A stretch of DNA of 64,000 nucleotides from Pseudomonas asplenii (GCF_001293465.1 NZ_JSYZ01000014.1:275114-339113), one strand, 5' to 3'; shown: positions 19,234-31,966, numbered from the stretch's first letter. Notes: a model not told the origin generated them from the sequence alone. Numbers and translations: made by a program.

Positions 19234-19962
19234 ATGGCCAATACTCCTGAAATCACCTACAAGTCGGCCAGCTACAGCCATGTCGGCATGGTGCGCCAGA
19301 TCAACGAGGACGCCTGCCTCGACCTGCCCGATGCCGGCCTGTGGGCCGTGGCCGACGGCATGGGCGGGCATGCGGCGGGCGACTATGTCGCCAGCCTGAT
19401 CGTCGACACCCTGCGGCGTATTCCGCCGTCGGACTCGCTGGCGATCTACAGCAATGCCCTGCGCACGCGCCTGGCCGAGGTCAACGCGGCGGTTCGCGAA
19501 GAGGCCGGCAACCGCGGGGTGTCGATGATGGGCAGCACCGTGGTGCTGCTGGCGGTTCGCGGTGACGCCGCGATCTGCCTGTGGGCCGGTGACAGCCGCC
19601 TGTATCGCCTGCGCGATGGCCAGCTGGAGAGCATTTCCCGCGATCACAGCTACGTCCAGGACCTGCAGGACAGCGGCCTGCTCAGTGAAGCCGAGGCACG
19701 GGTGCACCCGCGGGCCAATATCGTCACCCGGGCGATTGGCGTCGAGGCGCAACTGGAACTGTCGACGAGCAACTTCCAGGTGCTCCCCGGCGACAGCTTT
19801 CTGCTGTGCAGCGACGGCCTGAACAAGACCGCCGAGGACGCCGAGATCCGCGACGTGCTCGCTCATCCGGAACCCTATGCCGTGGTGCGCAGCCTGGTCC
19901 ACCTGGGCCTGACCCGGGGCGCCCCCGACAACATTACGGCGATCGTCGTCAAAGCCACCTGA
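19234..19962 (+). CDS. pppA: PppA, PP2C-type phosphatase of the T6SS threonine switch
   Basis: 242-residue cytoplasmic metal-dependent Ser/Thr phosphatase that removes phosphate from Fha1 and so antagonises PpkA. PP2C motifs are all present: RQINEDACLD, ADGMGGHAAGDYVA, GSTVVLLAV, WAGDSRLYRLRDG, LLCSDGLNK and PDNITAIVV, including the metal-binding aspartates. It begins directly after the tagF stop and ends 14 bp before ppkA. Confidence 0.97.
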   Translation: MANTPEITYKSASYSHVGMVRQINEDACLDLPDAGLWAVADGMGGHAAGDYVASLIVDTLRRIPPSDSLAIYSNALRTRLAEVNAAVREEAGNRGVSMMGSTVVLLAVRGDAAICLWAGDSRLYRLRDGQLESISRDHSYVQDLQDSGLLSEAEARVHPRANIVTRAIGVEAQLELSTSNFQVLPGDSFLLCSDGLNKTAEDAEIRDVLAHPEPYAVVRSLVHLGLTRGAPDNITAIVVKAT

Positions 19963-19976
19963 AGACACTTCCCCAC

Positions 19977-23077
<3,101 letters not shown>

Positions 23078-23078
<1 letters not shown>

Positions 23079-23794
23079 TGATCAGCCTGCGCGACGTACG
23101 CAAGACGCGGGGTGAGGGTGCCCAGCGCTACAGCCTGGTGATCCCGCGCCTGAGCCTGGCGCCTGGGCAGCAGTGGGCGGTGGTCGGCCCCAGCGGCTGC
23201 GGCAAGAGTACCTTGCTCGACCTGCTGGCGCTGGTCTCGGCCCCTGACCGCGCCGGGTTGTTCGCCTTCGAGGGGCCCGCCGGCGCGCAGGATATTGCCG
23301 CGCTCTGGCGCGAAGGACGGCAGGACGCGCTGGCGCAACTGCGCAGCCGCTATCTCGGCTATGTGCTGCAGACCGGCGGGCTGCTGGGCTTTCTCGACGT
23401 GCGCGGGAATATCGAGCTGTCGCGCAAGTTGCTGGGCATGGCCGACGACGGCAGCGTGCGGCGGCTGGCCGAGCAGTTGGAAATCGCCGATCAGTTGGAC
23501 AAGAAACCCCAGGCCCTGTCGGTCGGCCAGCGTCAGCGGGTCGGCTGTGCCCGGGCCCTGGCCCATGCGCCGCGGCTGTTGCTGGCCGACGAGCCGACGG
23601 CCGCACTCGACCCGCTGAATGCCGGGCGGGTCATGCAATTGCTGCTCGGGCAGGTGGCGGAGCAGGGCGCCTGCTGCGTGATCGCCAGCCATGATGAGGT
23701 GCTGGTGCGCGACCTGGGCATGAACGTGCTGCGCATTACCTGCCAGCGCGACGCCGATGGCGGCGTGACCGCGACCCTGGGAGGCCAGCCGTGA
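23078..23794 (+). CDS. tagT: TagT, ABC transporter ATPase of the T6SS signalling module
   Basis: 238-residue LolD-like ATPase that works with TagS. Walker A GPSGCGKST, signature LSVGQRQRVG and Walker B LLLADEPTA with the following H-loop ASHDE are present. The ATG at 23078 shares a base with the ppkA stop; a GTG one codon earlier (23075) is an equally possible start. In P. aeruginosa TagTS acts upstream of PpkA in the defensive (tit-for-tat) response to attack. Confidence 0.95.
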
Positions 23795-24996
23795 TGCGCG
23801 CTTCGCTGGTGGCGGCCCTGGCCTGGCAGGACTACCGCGCCGATGCGCGGCTGTCGGCCTGCTCGGTGTTGGCCCTGGTGGCGGTGATCGCACCCCTGCT
23901 GGTGCTGTTCGGGCTCAAGTTCGGCCTGGTCAGCAGCCTGACCGAGCGGCTGGAGCGTGACCCGCTGGTGCGCGAGATCATTCCCCTGGGTGGCGGGCGC
24001 TTCGGCGCGGCCTACATCGCCGAGTTGGGGCGCCGCGACGACGTGGCGTTCGCCCTGCCGCGCACCCGGCAGATCGCCGCGACCGCCGACCTGTCGATCA
24101 GTCGCCAGGGCCCGGCGTTGAACGTCGAGATGCTGCCGACCGCCGAAGGCGACCCGTTGCTCGGCGGCCTGCCGGCGCCGACCGGGCTGGCGGCGATGCT
24201 GTTGAGCCATACCGCGGCGGAAAAGCTCGGGGTCAAGGCCGGTGACTGGCTCGAAGTGTCCTTCGGGCGTCAGGTGGCCGGCCGGGTGGAAAGCCAGCAC
24301 ACGCAGATCCAGGTGCAGGCGGTGCTGCCGCTGGAGGCCTTCGGTCGCGATGCGCTGTTCGCCCCGCTGGCGCTGCTGGAGGCTGCCGAGGATTATCGCG
24401 ATGGCCGTGGTGTGCCGATGCTCGGCTGGAGCGGCGAGCCGGCCGGTTCCGCCGCGCAGCGGGTGTATCCGGCCTTCCGGCTGTACGCCCGCGAACTTGA
24501 CGACGTCGAGCCGCTGCGCCGCTATTTCGCCGAACGTGGCCTGCTGGTCTCGACCCAGGCCCAGACCATCGCCCAGGTGCAGTCGCTGAGTCGCAACCTG
24601 TCCATCGTATTCTGGATCATCGCCACCCTGGCCCTGGCCGGGGCCTTCGCGGCGATCTTCGCCGGCGCGCTGGCGGCGGTCGAGCGCAAGCGCCGCGAGC
24701 TGTCGGTGCTGCGCCTGCTCGGCCTGGGCACCGGCGCCCTGTTGCTGTTCGTGGTGCTGCAGGCGCTCTACAGCGGGTTGTTCGCCGCCGGCTTGAGTGT
24801 GCTGTTGTACGTCGTCGCGGAGCAGGGCCTGAATCATCTGTTCGTGCAGGTGGCCGGCGAATACGCCAGCCAGTTGCTAGGGCGCCATTACATGCTGGCA
24901 CTTTTTTCGGTGTTGGCGGTCTGTGCTCTGGCTGCGGCCCTCGGTGGCTGGCGAGTGGCACAGATAGAAGCTTCGGAAGGAATCAGAGATGTTTAA
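23794..24996 (+). CDS. tagS: TagS, ABC transporter permease of the T6SS signalling module
   Basis: 400-residue FtsX/LolC-like inner-membrane protein. One transmembrane helix near residues 20-45 is followed by a large periplasmic domain (about 50-270) and three C-terminal helices, with the ERKRRELSVLRLLGLG segment characteristic of the FtsX-like permease family. The ATG at 23794 overlaps the tagT stop by one base; a GTG one codon upstream is an alternative. It partners TagT and sits just before tagR, with which it overlaps by 8 bp. Confidence 0.94.
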   Translation: MRASLVAALAWQDYRADARLSACSVLALVAVIAPLLVLFGLKFGLVSSLTERLERDPLVREIIPLGGGRFGAAYIAELGRRDDVAFALPRTRQIAATADLSISRQGPALNVEMLPTAEGDPLLGGLPAPTGLAAMLLSHTAAEKLGVKAGDWLEVSFGRQVAGRVESQHTQIQVQAVLPLEAFGRDALFAPLALLEAAEDYRDGRGVPMLGWSGEPAGSAAQRVYPAFRLYARELDDVEPLRRYFAERGLLVSTQAQTIAQVQSLSRNLSIVFWIIATLALAGAFAAIFAGALAAVERKRRELSVLRLLGLGTGALLLFVVLQALYSGLFAAGLSVLLYVVAEQGLNHLFVQVAGEYASQLLGRHYMLALFSVLAVCALAAALGGWRVAQIEASEGIRDV

Positions 24997-26731
24997 GCTG
25001 CGCAGCGCGGCCTTCATGGTGTTGATCGGCTCCCTGGGCCTTGCTTCTCTGGGGGCAGGCGGCCTGGCGTGGGCCGACGACGACACCAACAAACTGGACA
25101 ACCCCAAGCCGCTGAGCGGCGATATCAGCCTGCCGCTGCCGTGCGATGGCGAGATGGTGTTCCGCTACGTCTACATCCTCGCCCAAGGCACCCTGGACGA
25201 CCGCGAGATCAGCCTCGGCTACCCGTTCAGCGAAGACGAGCCGGGCTACAAGCAGTCGTTCATTTCCGGTTACCGCCGGGACTTCATCAACGGCCAGTTC
25301 ACCCTCAAGGACCTGCCTGCCGATTGGCAGAAGGCGATCTCGCCGGCCCTGCCCAAGACCGATGCCGGCTCGCCGTTGAAACCGATGTTCTATTTCATGG
25401 GCAAGTACCCGGTGACGGCGCGCCAGTACGCACTGGTCATGTCCCAGGCGCCCTCGCTGGCCAGTGGCGAACCGGCCCCGGCCTGCGAAGCGCCCGAGGG
25501 GATTGCCGGGCGCCTGCCCAAGGTCAAGGTGTCGCGCTTCGATGCCGAGCGTTTCTCCGCGGTCTACAGTGCCTGGCTGATGAAGTACCACCGTGACCGG
25601 CTGCCGGTCAGCGGTCGTGGCCGCTCGGCCGAGGACGGTGGCGCCGGTTTCGTTCGCCTGCCGACCGAGGTCGAGTGGGAGTACGCCGCCCGCGGTGCCC
25701 AGGCGGTCAGCCGCCAGGAACTGGAAGGCCGGTTGTTCCCGCGCCGGCAGCCGGGCAGTGACACGGACGGCCCGCTGTCCGACTATGCGGTGTTCAACCA
25801 GGTCGCCGGCGGCACCGGCCAGGCGCCACGGCTGATGCCGGTAGGCACCAAGCTGCCGAACCCGATCGGCCTGTTCGACGTGATCGGCAACGCTGCGCAG
25901 ATGGTCCAGGAGTCGTTCCAGCTGGTTCATGCCGGGCGCCGCCAGGGCGCCTACGGCGGCTTCGTGGTCAAGGGGGGCAACTACCTGGAAGGCGAGGGCA
26001 CGCTGTTCACCGGCATGCGCCGCGAGTACCCGCTGTTCGCCGCCGATGGTACCGAGCAGAGCAACGAGACCACCGGTTTCCGGGTCGCCATCGGCGCGCT
26101 GTCGGCGCCGCGCTCGCGCTACAAGGAGCTGTTCGAGCAGTGGCAGAAGGAGGGCCGCCTGGCTGCCCTGACCGATGCCATCGACGACGTCCAGGATCCG
26201 ACCAAGCGCCTGGACAGCATCATTTCCGGCACCACCGACCCGCGGCTGCAGGCCGAACTGGGGCTGGTGAACGAAGAGCTCAAGCGCAACGTCTCGCTGA
26301 TCGCCCGCCAGCGCGAGGAAGCGGCCGGCAACCTGATCCAGTCGGCGGCGCTGGTGGCCGAAACCGTCAACAACTACAACATCCGCCTGACCAACCTGAA
26401 GAAGAGCCGCCAGCAGGCCGTCGACGCCAAGGACGAGGCCAGCGCCGCGCTGTTCGCCACCGCCATCGACAACGGCACCAGCGCGCTGGACGGCGCGGTG
26501 GCGATCTACATCGACAACCTGGCAACGGCCACGCGGTACACCGATGCGGTGATCCAGGCGCAGTTCCAGCGGGTCAAGGAAGAACTCAGTCGCAAACCCG
26601 TGCTCGGCAACAGCCTGGTGGCACGGGCGACCCTGTTCGTTCGTCATGTCGGCGATTATCGCAAGCAGCAGCGGGCCGACCCGGCGACGATCTTGAAAGC
26701 GTTACTCGCATCCAACGCCCAGAAGCCCTGA
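24989..26731 (+). CDS. tagR: TagR, periplasmic FGE/sulfatase-modifying-like T6SS regulator
   Basis: 580-residue exported protein with an N-terminal signal peptide ending near GLAWADD (about residue 30). Residues about 50-370 resemble the formylglycine-generating-enzyme fold: KYPVTARQYALVM, RLPTEVEWEYAARGAQ, NPIGLFDVIGNAAQMV, GGFVVKGGNYLE and ETTGFRVAIG. The C-terminal 200 residues are helical and probably coiled-coil. In P. aeruginosa TagR promotes PpkA activation and is held at the outer membrane by TagQ. An AAGGA site lies before the ATG. Confidence 0.95.
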   Translation: MFKLRSAAFMVLIGSLGLASLGAGGLAWADDDTNKLDNPKPLSGDISLPLPCDGEMVFRYVYILAQGTLDDREISLGYPFSEDEPGYKQSFISGYRRDFINGQFTLKDLPADWQKAISPALPKTDAGSPLKPMFYFMGKYPVTARQYALVMSQAPSLASGEPAPACEAPEGIAGRLPKVKVSRFDAERFSAVYSAWLMKYHRDRLPVSGRGRSAEDGGAGFVRLPTEVEWEYAARGAQAVSRQELEGRLFPRRQPGSDTDGPLSDYAVFNQVAGGTGQAPRLMPVGTKLPNPIGLFDVIGNAAQMVQESFQLVHAGRRQGAYGGFVVKGGNYLEGEGTLFTGMRREYPLFAADGTEQSNETTGFRVAIGALSAPRSRYKELFEQWQKEGRLAALTDAIDDVQDPTKRLDSIISGTTDPRLQAELGLVNEELKRNVSLIARQREEAAGNLIQSAALVAETVNNYNIRLTNLKKSRQQAVDAKDEASAALFATAIDNGTSALDGAVAIYIDNLATATRYTDAVIQAQFQRVKEELSRKPVLGNSLVARATLFVRHVGDYRKQQRADPATILKALLASNAQKP

Positions 26732-26809
26732 GTGTTGGGAATCCGGCGAGTGTAGAGGGGATCCGGGCGGTAGGTGCCGCATCGGCCAAGTCAAACCAAG
26801 AAAGGAAAC

Positions 26810-27769
26810 ATGAACATGATTTTCTCCAGCAAACCCCTTGTTTCAACCTCGCGGTGCCGCGCCGCGCTGTGGGTTGCCGCCGGATTCAGCACCGTGCTGA
26901 TGGGCGGTTGCGCCACCTCGCCAACCTCCAAGGTCGGCGCCAGCACCAAGGTCGAGTACTACCCGACCTGCTACGAGCCGGTGCAGCACCTGCGTGCCAC
27001 CGATTCGGACATGACCCGCTCCATCGCCACCGGTGCGGTGCTCGGTGCCCTGGGCGGCGCCGCGCTCGGCGCGCTGACCGGCGACGATTCGAGCAAGCGC
27101 GGCCGTAACGCCGCCATTGGCGCTGCGGGCGGCGCGCTGGCCGGTGGTGCGGCGGGCTACTACACCGAGAAGCAGAAGCAGATCGCCGACGACAAGCAGC
27201 GGATCAGCTCCTATGCCGGCGACATCAGCAAGAGCGCGGCCGAGATGGATCGCAACACGGCTTATGCCCGTGCTTCGCAGAGCTGCTACCAGCGTGAGTT
27301 CGCCAACCTGGTCTCGGCCCGCAAGGCCAAGACCATCGGCGATGCCGAAGGTCGCAAGCGCCTGGCGGAAATCGTCGCCGGCCTGAAGGAGTCCAATGAC
27401 CTGATCGTCGCGGTCAACGGTCGCAACGCCGAAGACCTGAACAACTACACCCAGGCCTACGAGCAGGACCTGCGCCAGGTGGGTGTGCAGCGTACCGACG
27501 TGGTCACCGTGGCGACCGCCGATACCGATCCGGTGGTCGCACCGACCACCGGCAAGACCAAGGGCAAGAAGCCGCCCGTGAAGGTCGCCAAGAAGCAGCT
27601 GCCGACGGTGCCGAGCGAAGCGGTCGCCACCGAGAAGACCCTGCAGGACGCCAATGCCAAGAAAGCGGCGAGCCAGGAAGTCGCCACCGCCGGCCAGTCG
27701 CAGGTCAACAGCATGTGCAAGAACCCGGACCTGGGCGACTGGGCTCCGGTCCCCTGCCCGAACGTCTGA
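26810..27769 (+). CDS. tagQ: TagQ, outer-membrane lipoprotein anchoring TagR
   Basis: 319-residue lipoprotein ending the rightward operon. A signal peptide with lipobox LMGGC is followed by two glycine-zipper helices (GAVLGALGGAALGALTG and AAIGAAGGALAGGAAG), then a helical domain and a Lys/Pro/Thr-rich tail with a C-terminal CKNPDLGDWAPVPCPNV disulphide-type segment. Two in-frame ATGs compete: 26810 is only 3 nt from AGGA and 26816 is 9 nt from it, so the true start may be two codons later. The gene lies 78 bp after tagR. Confidence 0.93.
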   Translation: MNMIFSSKPLVSTSRCRAALWVAAGFSTVLMGGCATSPTSKVGASTKVEYYPTCYEPVQHLRATDSDMTRSIATGAVLGALGGAALGALTGDDSSKRGRNAAIGAAGGALAGGAAGYYTEKQKQIADDKQRISSYAGDISKSAAEMDRNTAYARASQSCYQREFANLVSARKAKTIGDAEGRKRLAEIVAGLKESNDLIVAVNGRNAEDLNNYTQAYEQDLRQVGVQRTDVVTVATADTDPVVAPTTGKTKGKKPPVKVAKKQLPTVPSEAVATEKTLQDANAKKAASQEVATAGQSQVNSMCKNPDLGDWAPVPCPNV

Positions 27770-27815
27770 GTGACTGCCTGGTCACGAACGTGCTGATATA
27801 AGCGGCAAACGCCAG

Positions 27816-27843
27816 CCGATCTTCTTGCAAACAAGGAGATCGG
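27816..27843 (+). terminator. Hairpin downstream of tagQ
   Basis: A 7-bp stem (27816-27822 with 27837-27843), one mismatch, then a 4-bp stem (27824-27827 with 27832-27835) and loop CAAA. It lies 46 bp after the tagQ stop and has no following T run, so termination at the end of the T6SS operon is plausible but not proven. Confidence 0.45.
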
Positions 27844-27908
27844 TGGCGTTCCTCGAACAAACCGCTACACTGCGCCGGCCCTTTCATTTTTCTGCCGAGG
27901 CGTTGTGC

Positions 27909-28286
27909 ATGAAATTCCGTTTTCTTCTCTGGGCGATGGGCCTGCTGATGGCCCGGGCCAGTCGCAATAACCCCGCGTTCCAGCAGCAACTGGCCGACAA
28001 GGCGCTGGTGTTCCAGCTGCAGACCCTGGACGGCAGGATCGCCCGTCACTTCATCGTCAGGGACCTGCGTATCAGCAGCAAGTCCGGAACCCATCCGGAG
28101 CCGGCGTTCGCCATCGGCTTCAAGGATGCCGCGTACGGCTTCGCCACGCTGCAGGCGAAGAACAAGCAACTGGCGTTCATGACGGGGATTCAGGACAAGT
28201 CGATCCAGATCAAGGGCAATCCGGCCCTGGTGATCTGGTTCCAGGGGCTGACCAAGTACCTCAAGCCGAAGAAAAAGAAGGCCTGA
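27909..28286 (+). CDS. Small SCP2-like (sterol-carrier-type) conserved protein
   Basis: 125-residue protein starting at the ATG of MKFRFLLWAMGLLMARASRNN. After the hydrophobic N-terminus the sequence PEPAFAIGFKDAAYGFATLQAKNKQLAFMTGIQDKSIQIKGNPALVIWFQGL resembles the SCP2/alkyl-binding fold, and it ends in a lysine-rich tail. Homologues in Pseudomonas are, as I recall, annotated as hypothetical or misannotated as helicase. It is transcribed separately from the T6SS operon, with 139 bp and a hairpin between them. Function is not known; a lipid-binding role is only inferred from the fold. Confidence 0.75.
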   Translation: MKFRFLLWAMGLLMARASRNNPAFQQQLADKALVFQLQTLDGRIARHFIVRDLRISSKSGTHPEPAFAIGFKDAAYGFATLQAKNKQLAFMTGIQDKSIQIKGNPALVIWFQGLTKYLKPKKKKA

Positions 28287-28301
28287 AGCGTCACCTCTCT
28301 T

Positions 28302-28381
28302 GATCGTTCCCACGCTCCGCGTGGGAATACAGCCCGTGACGCTGTGCGTCACAAGAGCGGACGCCGAGCGTGGGAACGATC
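28302..28381. repeat. 80-bp palindromic repeat, copy 1
   Basis: Perfect 16-bp inverted arms (28302-28317 and 28366-28381) enclose smaller palindromes, including CCCACGCTCCGCGTGGG and GACGCTGTGCGTC. The same family reappears at 57346-57452. It lies between two convergent genes, a typical site for extragenic palindromes in the P. fluorescens group. Confidence 0.88.
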
Positions 28382-28411
28382 GGTGTCCGGGTCTGCAGTC
28401 GTCGGGGGGAT

Positions 28412-29812
28412 TCAGTGCTGGCTGAACTGCGAAGCCAGCTCGCGCAGCAGTACTTCGGCTTCGAGCACCTTGTTCACCACGTCCTCGGCCTTGTCGCGGC
28501 TCAGGCCCAGGCGATCGAGCAGGGCGTCGGGGATTTCTTCGTCCGGCCCGGAACCGATGTTGCGGCTGCGCAGCAGGCGCACCGCCAGGCACACCAGGTT
28601 CGGATACTCGGCATACACGCCATCGTAGTGCGGGTCGTGCTGGAAGCGCAGGGCGGTGGCCAGTTCGTCCGGCATGTCCCAGTAGCGCATCAGCCAGGCG
28701 CCGATCTGCTCGCGGCTGATACCCAGCAGATGCTGCTCGACATAGCTGTGGCACAGGTGCGGGTTGACCTCCAGGTGCCGGCAGATCAGCGAGAAATGCG
28801 GCGGGAACACGTGGGCCAGCAGCAGGTAGCCGAAGTTGTGCAGCAGGCCGGCCAGGTAGGTCAGGCCGGCTTCCGGGCGCTGGGTGCGCGGCATGGCGCG
28901 GGTCAGGCCCTCGATCACCGCGGCGGTGTAGATCGATTGCTGCCAGTACGGCGTGCTGTGCTGTGGCTGGTCCTTGGGCAGGCTCAGGGTCTTGCCCAGG
29001 GCCAGGCCGAGCGCCAGGTTGATCACCAGGTCGAAGCCCAGCACCCGTACGATCGCGTCTTCCACCGAGCGGATCTTGCCCGGCGAGGCGTAGTACGGTG
29101 ACGCCGCCCAGCTCACCACCTGGGCGGCCAGGGCCGGGTCGGTCTCGACCACGCCGGTGATGTCGTCGATGGTTGCGTCAGGGTCGACCCGCAGCTTGAT
29201 GATTTTCTGCGCAGTCTCCGCCAGCGGTGGAATCTCGATGGTCGCTTCCAGGCGCTGCTGGATGCGCCGGGCGGTGAACACCTGGACCGCCTGGGTGATT
29301 TCCTTGCGATCGTCGTCCGGACGGTCGAGGTTCGGACGAATGTTGCCCAGGGCTTCGCCGAAGCTGGCGGCGCTGGCCTTGGTAAGCATGCTCCTGAAGT
29401 CGTCGGTGGCGATTTCCAGCAGCAGGCCGGTTTCGCCGGAGTTGATCAGCAGGCTCGGCTCGCGCAGCAGCTGTTCTTCGTACAGGCAGGGCGAACTGGT
29501 CAGCGCTGGCAGGCCGGGCAACAGGTGCAGGCTGTGCTTGCCGAGCATGCGCTCCAGGCGTTCGGTCGACACCGCCGTCAGGCGCCGACCGGTGAGTTCG
29601 GCCAGGCGGTTGAGGTCGAGCAGTTGGTTCTGCGGGAACAGCACCATGAGCGCACCGACTGCGTCATCGAGCAGCACCGCCTGAACCTTGCGCGCCGCCG
29701 GCAGACTCGGGGAGTCGGTGACTTCACGGTAGTTGATGGCGAGCTTGTCGAGCAGCATTCGAACCACAGACGGGGTGTGCGGGGTTGCATCGATGAGGGC
29801 AACTTCAGTCAT
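28412..29812 (-). CDS. HDOD-domain protein with YbaK-like N-terminal domain
   Basis: 466-residue cytoplasmic protein. The first 150 residues (MLLDKLAINYREV, QAVLLDDAVGALMVLFPQNQLLDLNRLAELTGR) look like the YbaK/EbsC aminoacyl-tRNA-deacylase-type fold. From about residue 185 there is an HDOD domain: IEIPPLAETAQKIIKLRVDPDATIDDI, VVETDPALAAQVVSWAASP, and LAGLLHNFGYLLL, where catalytic HD residues are replaced as usual in HDOD proteins. HDOD proteins act in signalling. It follows recG with 78 bp between them, as in P. aeruginosa. Specific function unknown. Confidence 0.85.
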   Translation of the reverse strand: MTEVALIDATPHTPSVVRMLLDKLAINYREVTDSPSLPAARKVQAVLLDDAVGALMVLFPQNQLLDLNRLAELTGRRLTAVSTERLERMLGKHSLHLLPGLPALTSSPCLYEEQLLREPSLLINSGETGLLLEIATDDFRSMLTKASAASFGEALGNIRPNLDRPDDDRKEITQAVQVFTARRIQQRLEATIEIPPLAETAQKIIKLRVDPDATIDDITGVVETDPALAAQVVSWAASPYYASPGKIRSVEDAIVRVLGFDLVINLALGLALGKTLSLPKDQPQHSTPYWQQSIYTAAVIEGLTRAMPRTQRPEAGLTYLAGLLHNFGYLLLAHVFPPHFSLICRHLEVNPHLCHSYVEQHLLGISREQIGAWLMRYWDMPDELATALRFQHDPHYDGVYAEYPNLVCLAVRLLRSRNIGSGPDEEIPDALLDRLGLSRDKAEDVVNKVLEAEVLLRELASQFSQH

Positions 29813-29890
29813 GGTCTGTATCCGGCTTCCTACAATTTCAGCAGTATAACCAGCTTGTCCCGGTCATTGGTCCACGAAATGTGAGGTCTA

Positions 29891-31966
29891 TCACACTTGG
29901 CCGTATTGTTGGCCGTGGCGCAGCCAGCGTTCCAGCAGCGGGCTGACGTGCTGCGGCCAGCGTGCCAGCAGGGCTTGAGCCGCATCGCGCACGGCCGGAA
30001 GCAGGTCGGCGTCGCGCATCAGGTCGGCGACCTTGAACTGCAGCAGCCCGGTCTGGCGAGTGCCGAGCATTTCCCCGGGACCGCGCAGCTCCAGGTCCTT
30101 TTCGGCGATGACGAAGCCATCGTTGGTCTCGCGCATGATCCCCAGGCGCTGGCGGCCGATCTGCGACAGTGGCGGGTGGTAGAGCATCACGCAGTGGCTG
30201 ACGGCGCTGCCGCGACCGACCCGACCGCGCAACTGGTGCAACTGCGCCAGGCCCAGGCGTTCGGGGTTCTCGATGATCATCAGGCTGGCGTTGGGCACGT
30301 CGACACCGACTTCGATCACCGTGGTGGCGACCAGCAGTTGCAGGTTGCCGACCTTGAATTCGGCCATCACCGCGGCTTTCTCCGCGGCTTTCATGCGCCC
30401 GTGGATCAGCCCGACCCGCAGTTCGCCGAGGGCGGCGGTCAGCTCTTCGAAGGTGGTCTCGGCGGCCTGGCAGGTCAGTTCCTCGGACTCCTCGATCAGC
30501 GTGCAGACCCAGTAGGCCTGCCGCCCTTCGGCGCAGGCGGCGCGGACCCGTTCCACCACCTCGAAGCGCCGGCTGTCGGCGACCAGCACGGTGTTCACCG
30601 GCGTCCGGCCGGGTGGCAGTTCGTCGAGGATCGAGGTGTCGAGATCGGCGTAGGCGCTCATCGCCAGCGTGCGCGGGATCGGTGTGGCGGTCATGATCAG
30701 CTGGTGCGGGCACATCTGCCCGCCAACGCCTTTCTGGCGCAATGCCAGGCGCTGCTGGACGCCGAAGCGGTGCTGTTCGTCGATGATCACCAGGGCCAGG
30801 TTCCTGAACTGCACTTCGTCCTGGAACAGGGCGTGGGTGCCGACCACCATCGGTGTACCGTTGGCGATCTGTTCGAGGGCGTTGGCGCGGGCCTTGCCCT
30901 TGAGCTTGCCGGCCAGCCAGGCGGTCTCGATGCCCAGCGGTGCCAGCCAGCGCTGGAAATTGATGAAATGCTGCTCGGCAAGAATCTCGGTCGGCGCCAT
31001 CAGCGCCACCTGGTAGCCGGCTTCCAGCGCCTGCAGGGCGGCCAGGGCGGCGACCACGGTCTTGCCCGCGCCGACATCGCCCTGGATCAGTCGCAGCATC
31101 GGCTCGGGCTGGCTGAGGTCATAGGCGACCTCGTTGCCCACCCGCTGCTGGGCGCCGGTCGGCGGGAAACCGAGGTTGGCGAGAAACTGTGCGGGCAGCC
31201 TGCGCGCTTTCGGTAGCGCCGGGGCCCGCAGGGCCCGCAGGCTTTCGCGCAGGCGCTGCTGGGACAGTTGGTGAGTGAGCAATTCTTCGAAGGCCAGCCG
31301 ATGCTGGGCCCAGTGGTGACCGAGGGCGAGTTCCTCGACGTCGGCATCGGCCGGCGGCTGGTGCAGGTAACGGATCGCATCGTCCAGCGGTGCCAGCTGG
31401 TAGTCGCTGGCCAACTCCCGCGGCAGCCAGTCCGGCAGGCTGCGCGGGCCGAGCATGGCCAGGCTCTGCTGGCTCAGCAGGCGCAGGCGTTGCTGGGTCA
31501 GGCCCTCGGTCAGGGGGTAGATCGGCGTCAGGGTCTGGTCCACCGGCGGTGGCTCGTCGCCGGTCAGCGCGCGGTATTCCGGGTGGTAGATTTCCAGCCC
31601 CGAAGCGCCGGGGCGGGCCTCACCGTAGCAGCGCACATGGGTGCCGCGCTTGAGGCCTTCCTTCTGGGCGTTGCTGAAGTGGTAGAAGCGCAGGCTCAGG
31701 CTGCCGGTGCCGTCATTGAGGCGCACCAGCAGGCTGCGGCGCTTGCCCATGACCACATCGGCGCCGCTGACCACGCCCTCGATCACCGCGTCCTGGCCGG
31801 GGCGCAGGGCGCCGATGGGAACCACGCGGGTGCGGTCCTGGTAGCGCAGGGGCAGGTGGAACAGTACATCCTGGATGGTTTCCAGGCCGACCCTGGCCAG
31901 TTTCTCGGCCATGGCTTCGCCGACACCCTTGAGTGCCGTGACTGAGACCTGCGACAGCTCGGTCAC
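29891..31966 (-). CDS. recG: RecG, ATP-dependent DNA helicase (GTG start)
   Basis: 691-residue branched-DNA helicase that reverses stalled replication forks. The start is GTG at 31966 giving MTELSQVSVTALKGVGEAMAEKLARVGL, which matches the family length; the frame is open 13 codons further but that part overlaps oxyR. An OB-fold wedge domain precedes the helicase core with Walker A GDVGAGKT, DEQH box (IIDEQHRFG), TATPIPRTLAM and the C-terminal QLRGRVGRG motif. It begins 5 bp after the oxyR stop, so oxyR and recG form an operon. Confidence 0.98.
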   Translation of the reverse strand: MTELSQVSVTALKGVGEAMAEKLARVGLETIQDVLFHLPLRYQDRTRVVPIGALRPGQDAVIEGVVSGADVVMGKRRSLLVRLNDGTGSLSLRFYHFSNAQKEGLKRGTHVRCYGEARPGASGLEIYHPEYRALTGDEPPPVDQTLTPIYPLTEGLTQQRLRLLSQQSLAMLGPRSLPDWLPRELASDYQLAPLDDAIRYLHQPPADADVEELALGHHWAQHRLAFEELLTHQLSQQRLRESLRALRAPALPKARRLPAQFLANLGFPPTGAQQRVGNEVAYDLSQPEPMLRLIQGDVGAGKTVVAALAALQALEAGYQVALMAPTEILAEQHFINFQRWLAPLGIETAWLAGKLKGKARANALEQIANGTPMVVGTHALFQDEVQFRNLALVIIDEQHRFGVQQRLALRQKGVGGQMCPHQLIMTATPIPRTLAMSAYADLDTSILDELPPGRTPVNTVLVADSRRFEVVERVRAACAEGRQAYWVCTLIEESEELTCQAAETTFEELTAALGELRVGLIHGRMKAAEKAAVMAEFKVGNLQLLVATTVIEVGVDVPNASLMIIENPERLGLAQLHQLRGRVGRGSAVSHCVMLYHPPLSQIGRQRLGIMRETNDGFVIAEKDLELRGPGEMLGTRQTGLLQFKVADLMRDADLLPAVRDAAQALLARWPQHVSPLLERWLRHGQQYGQV

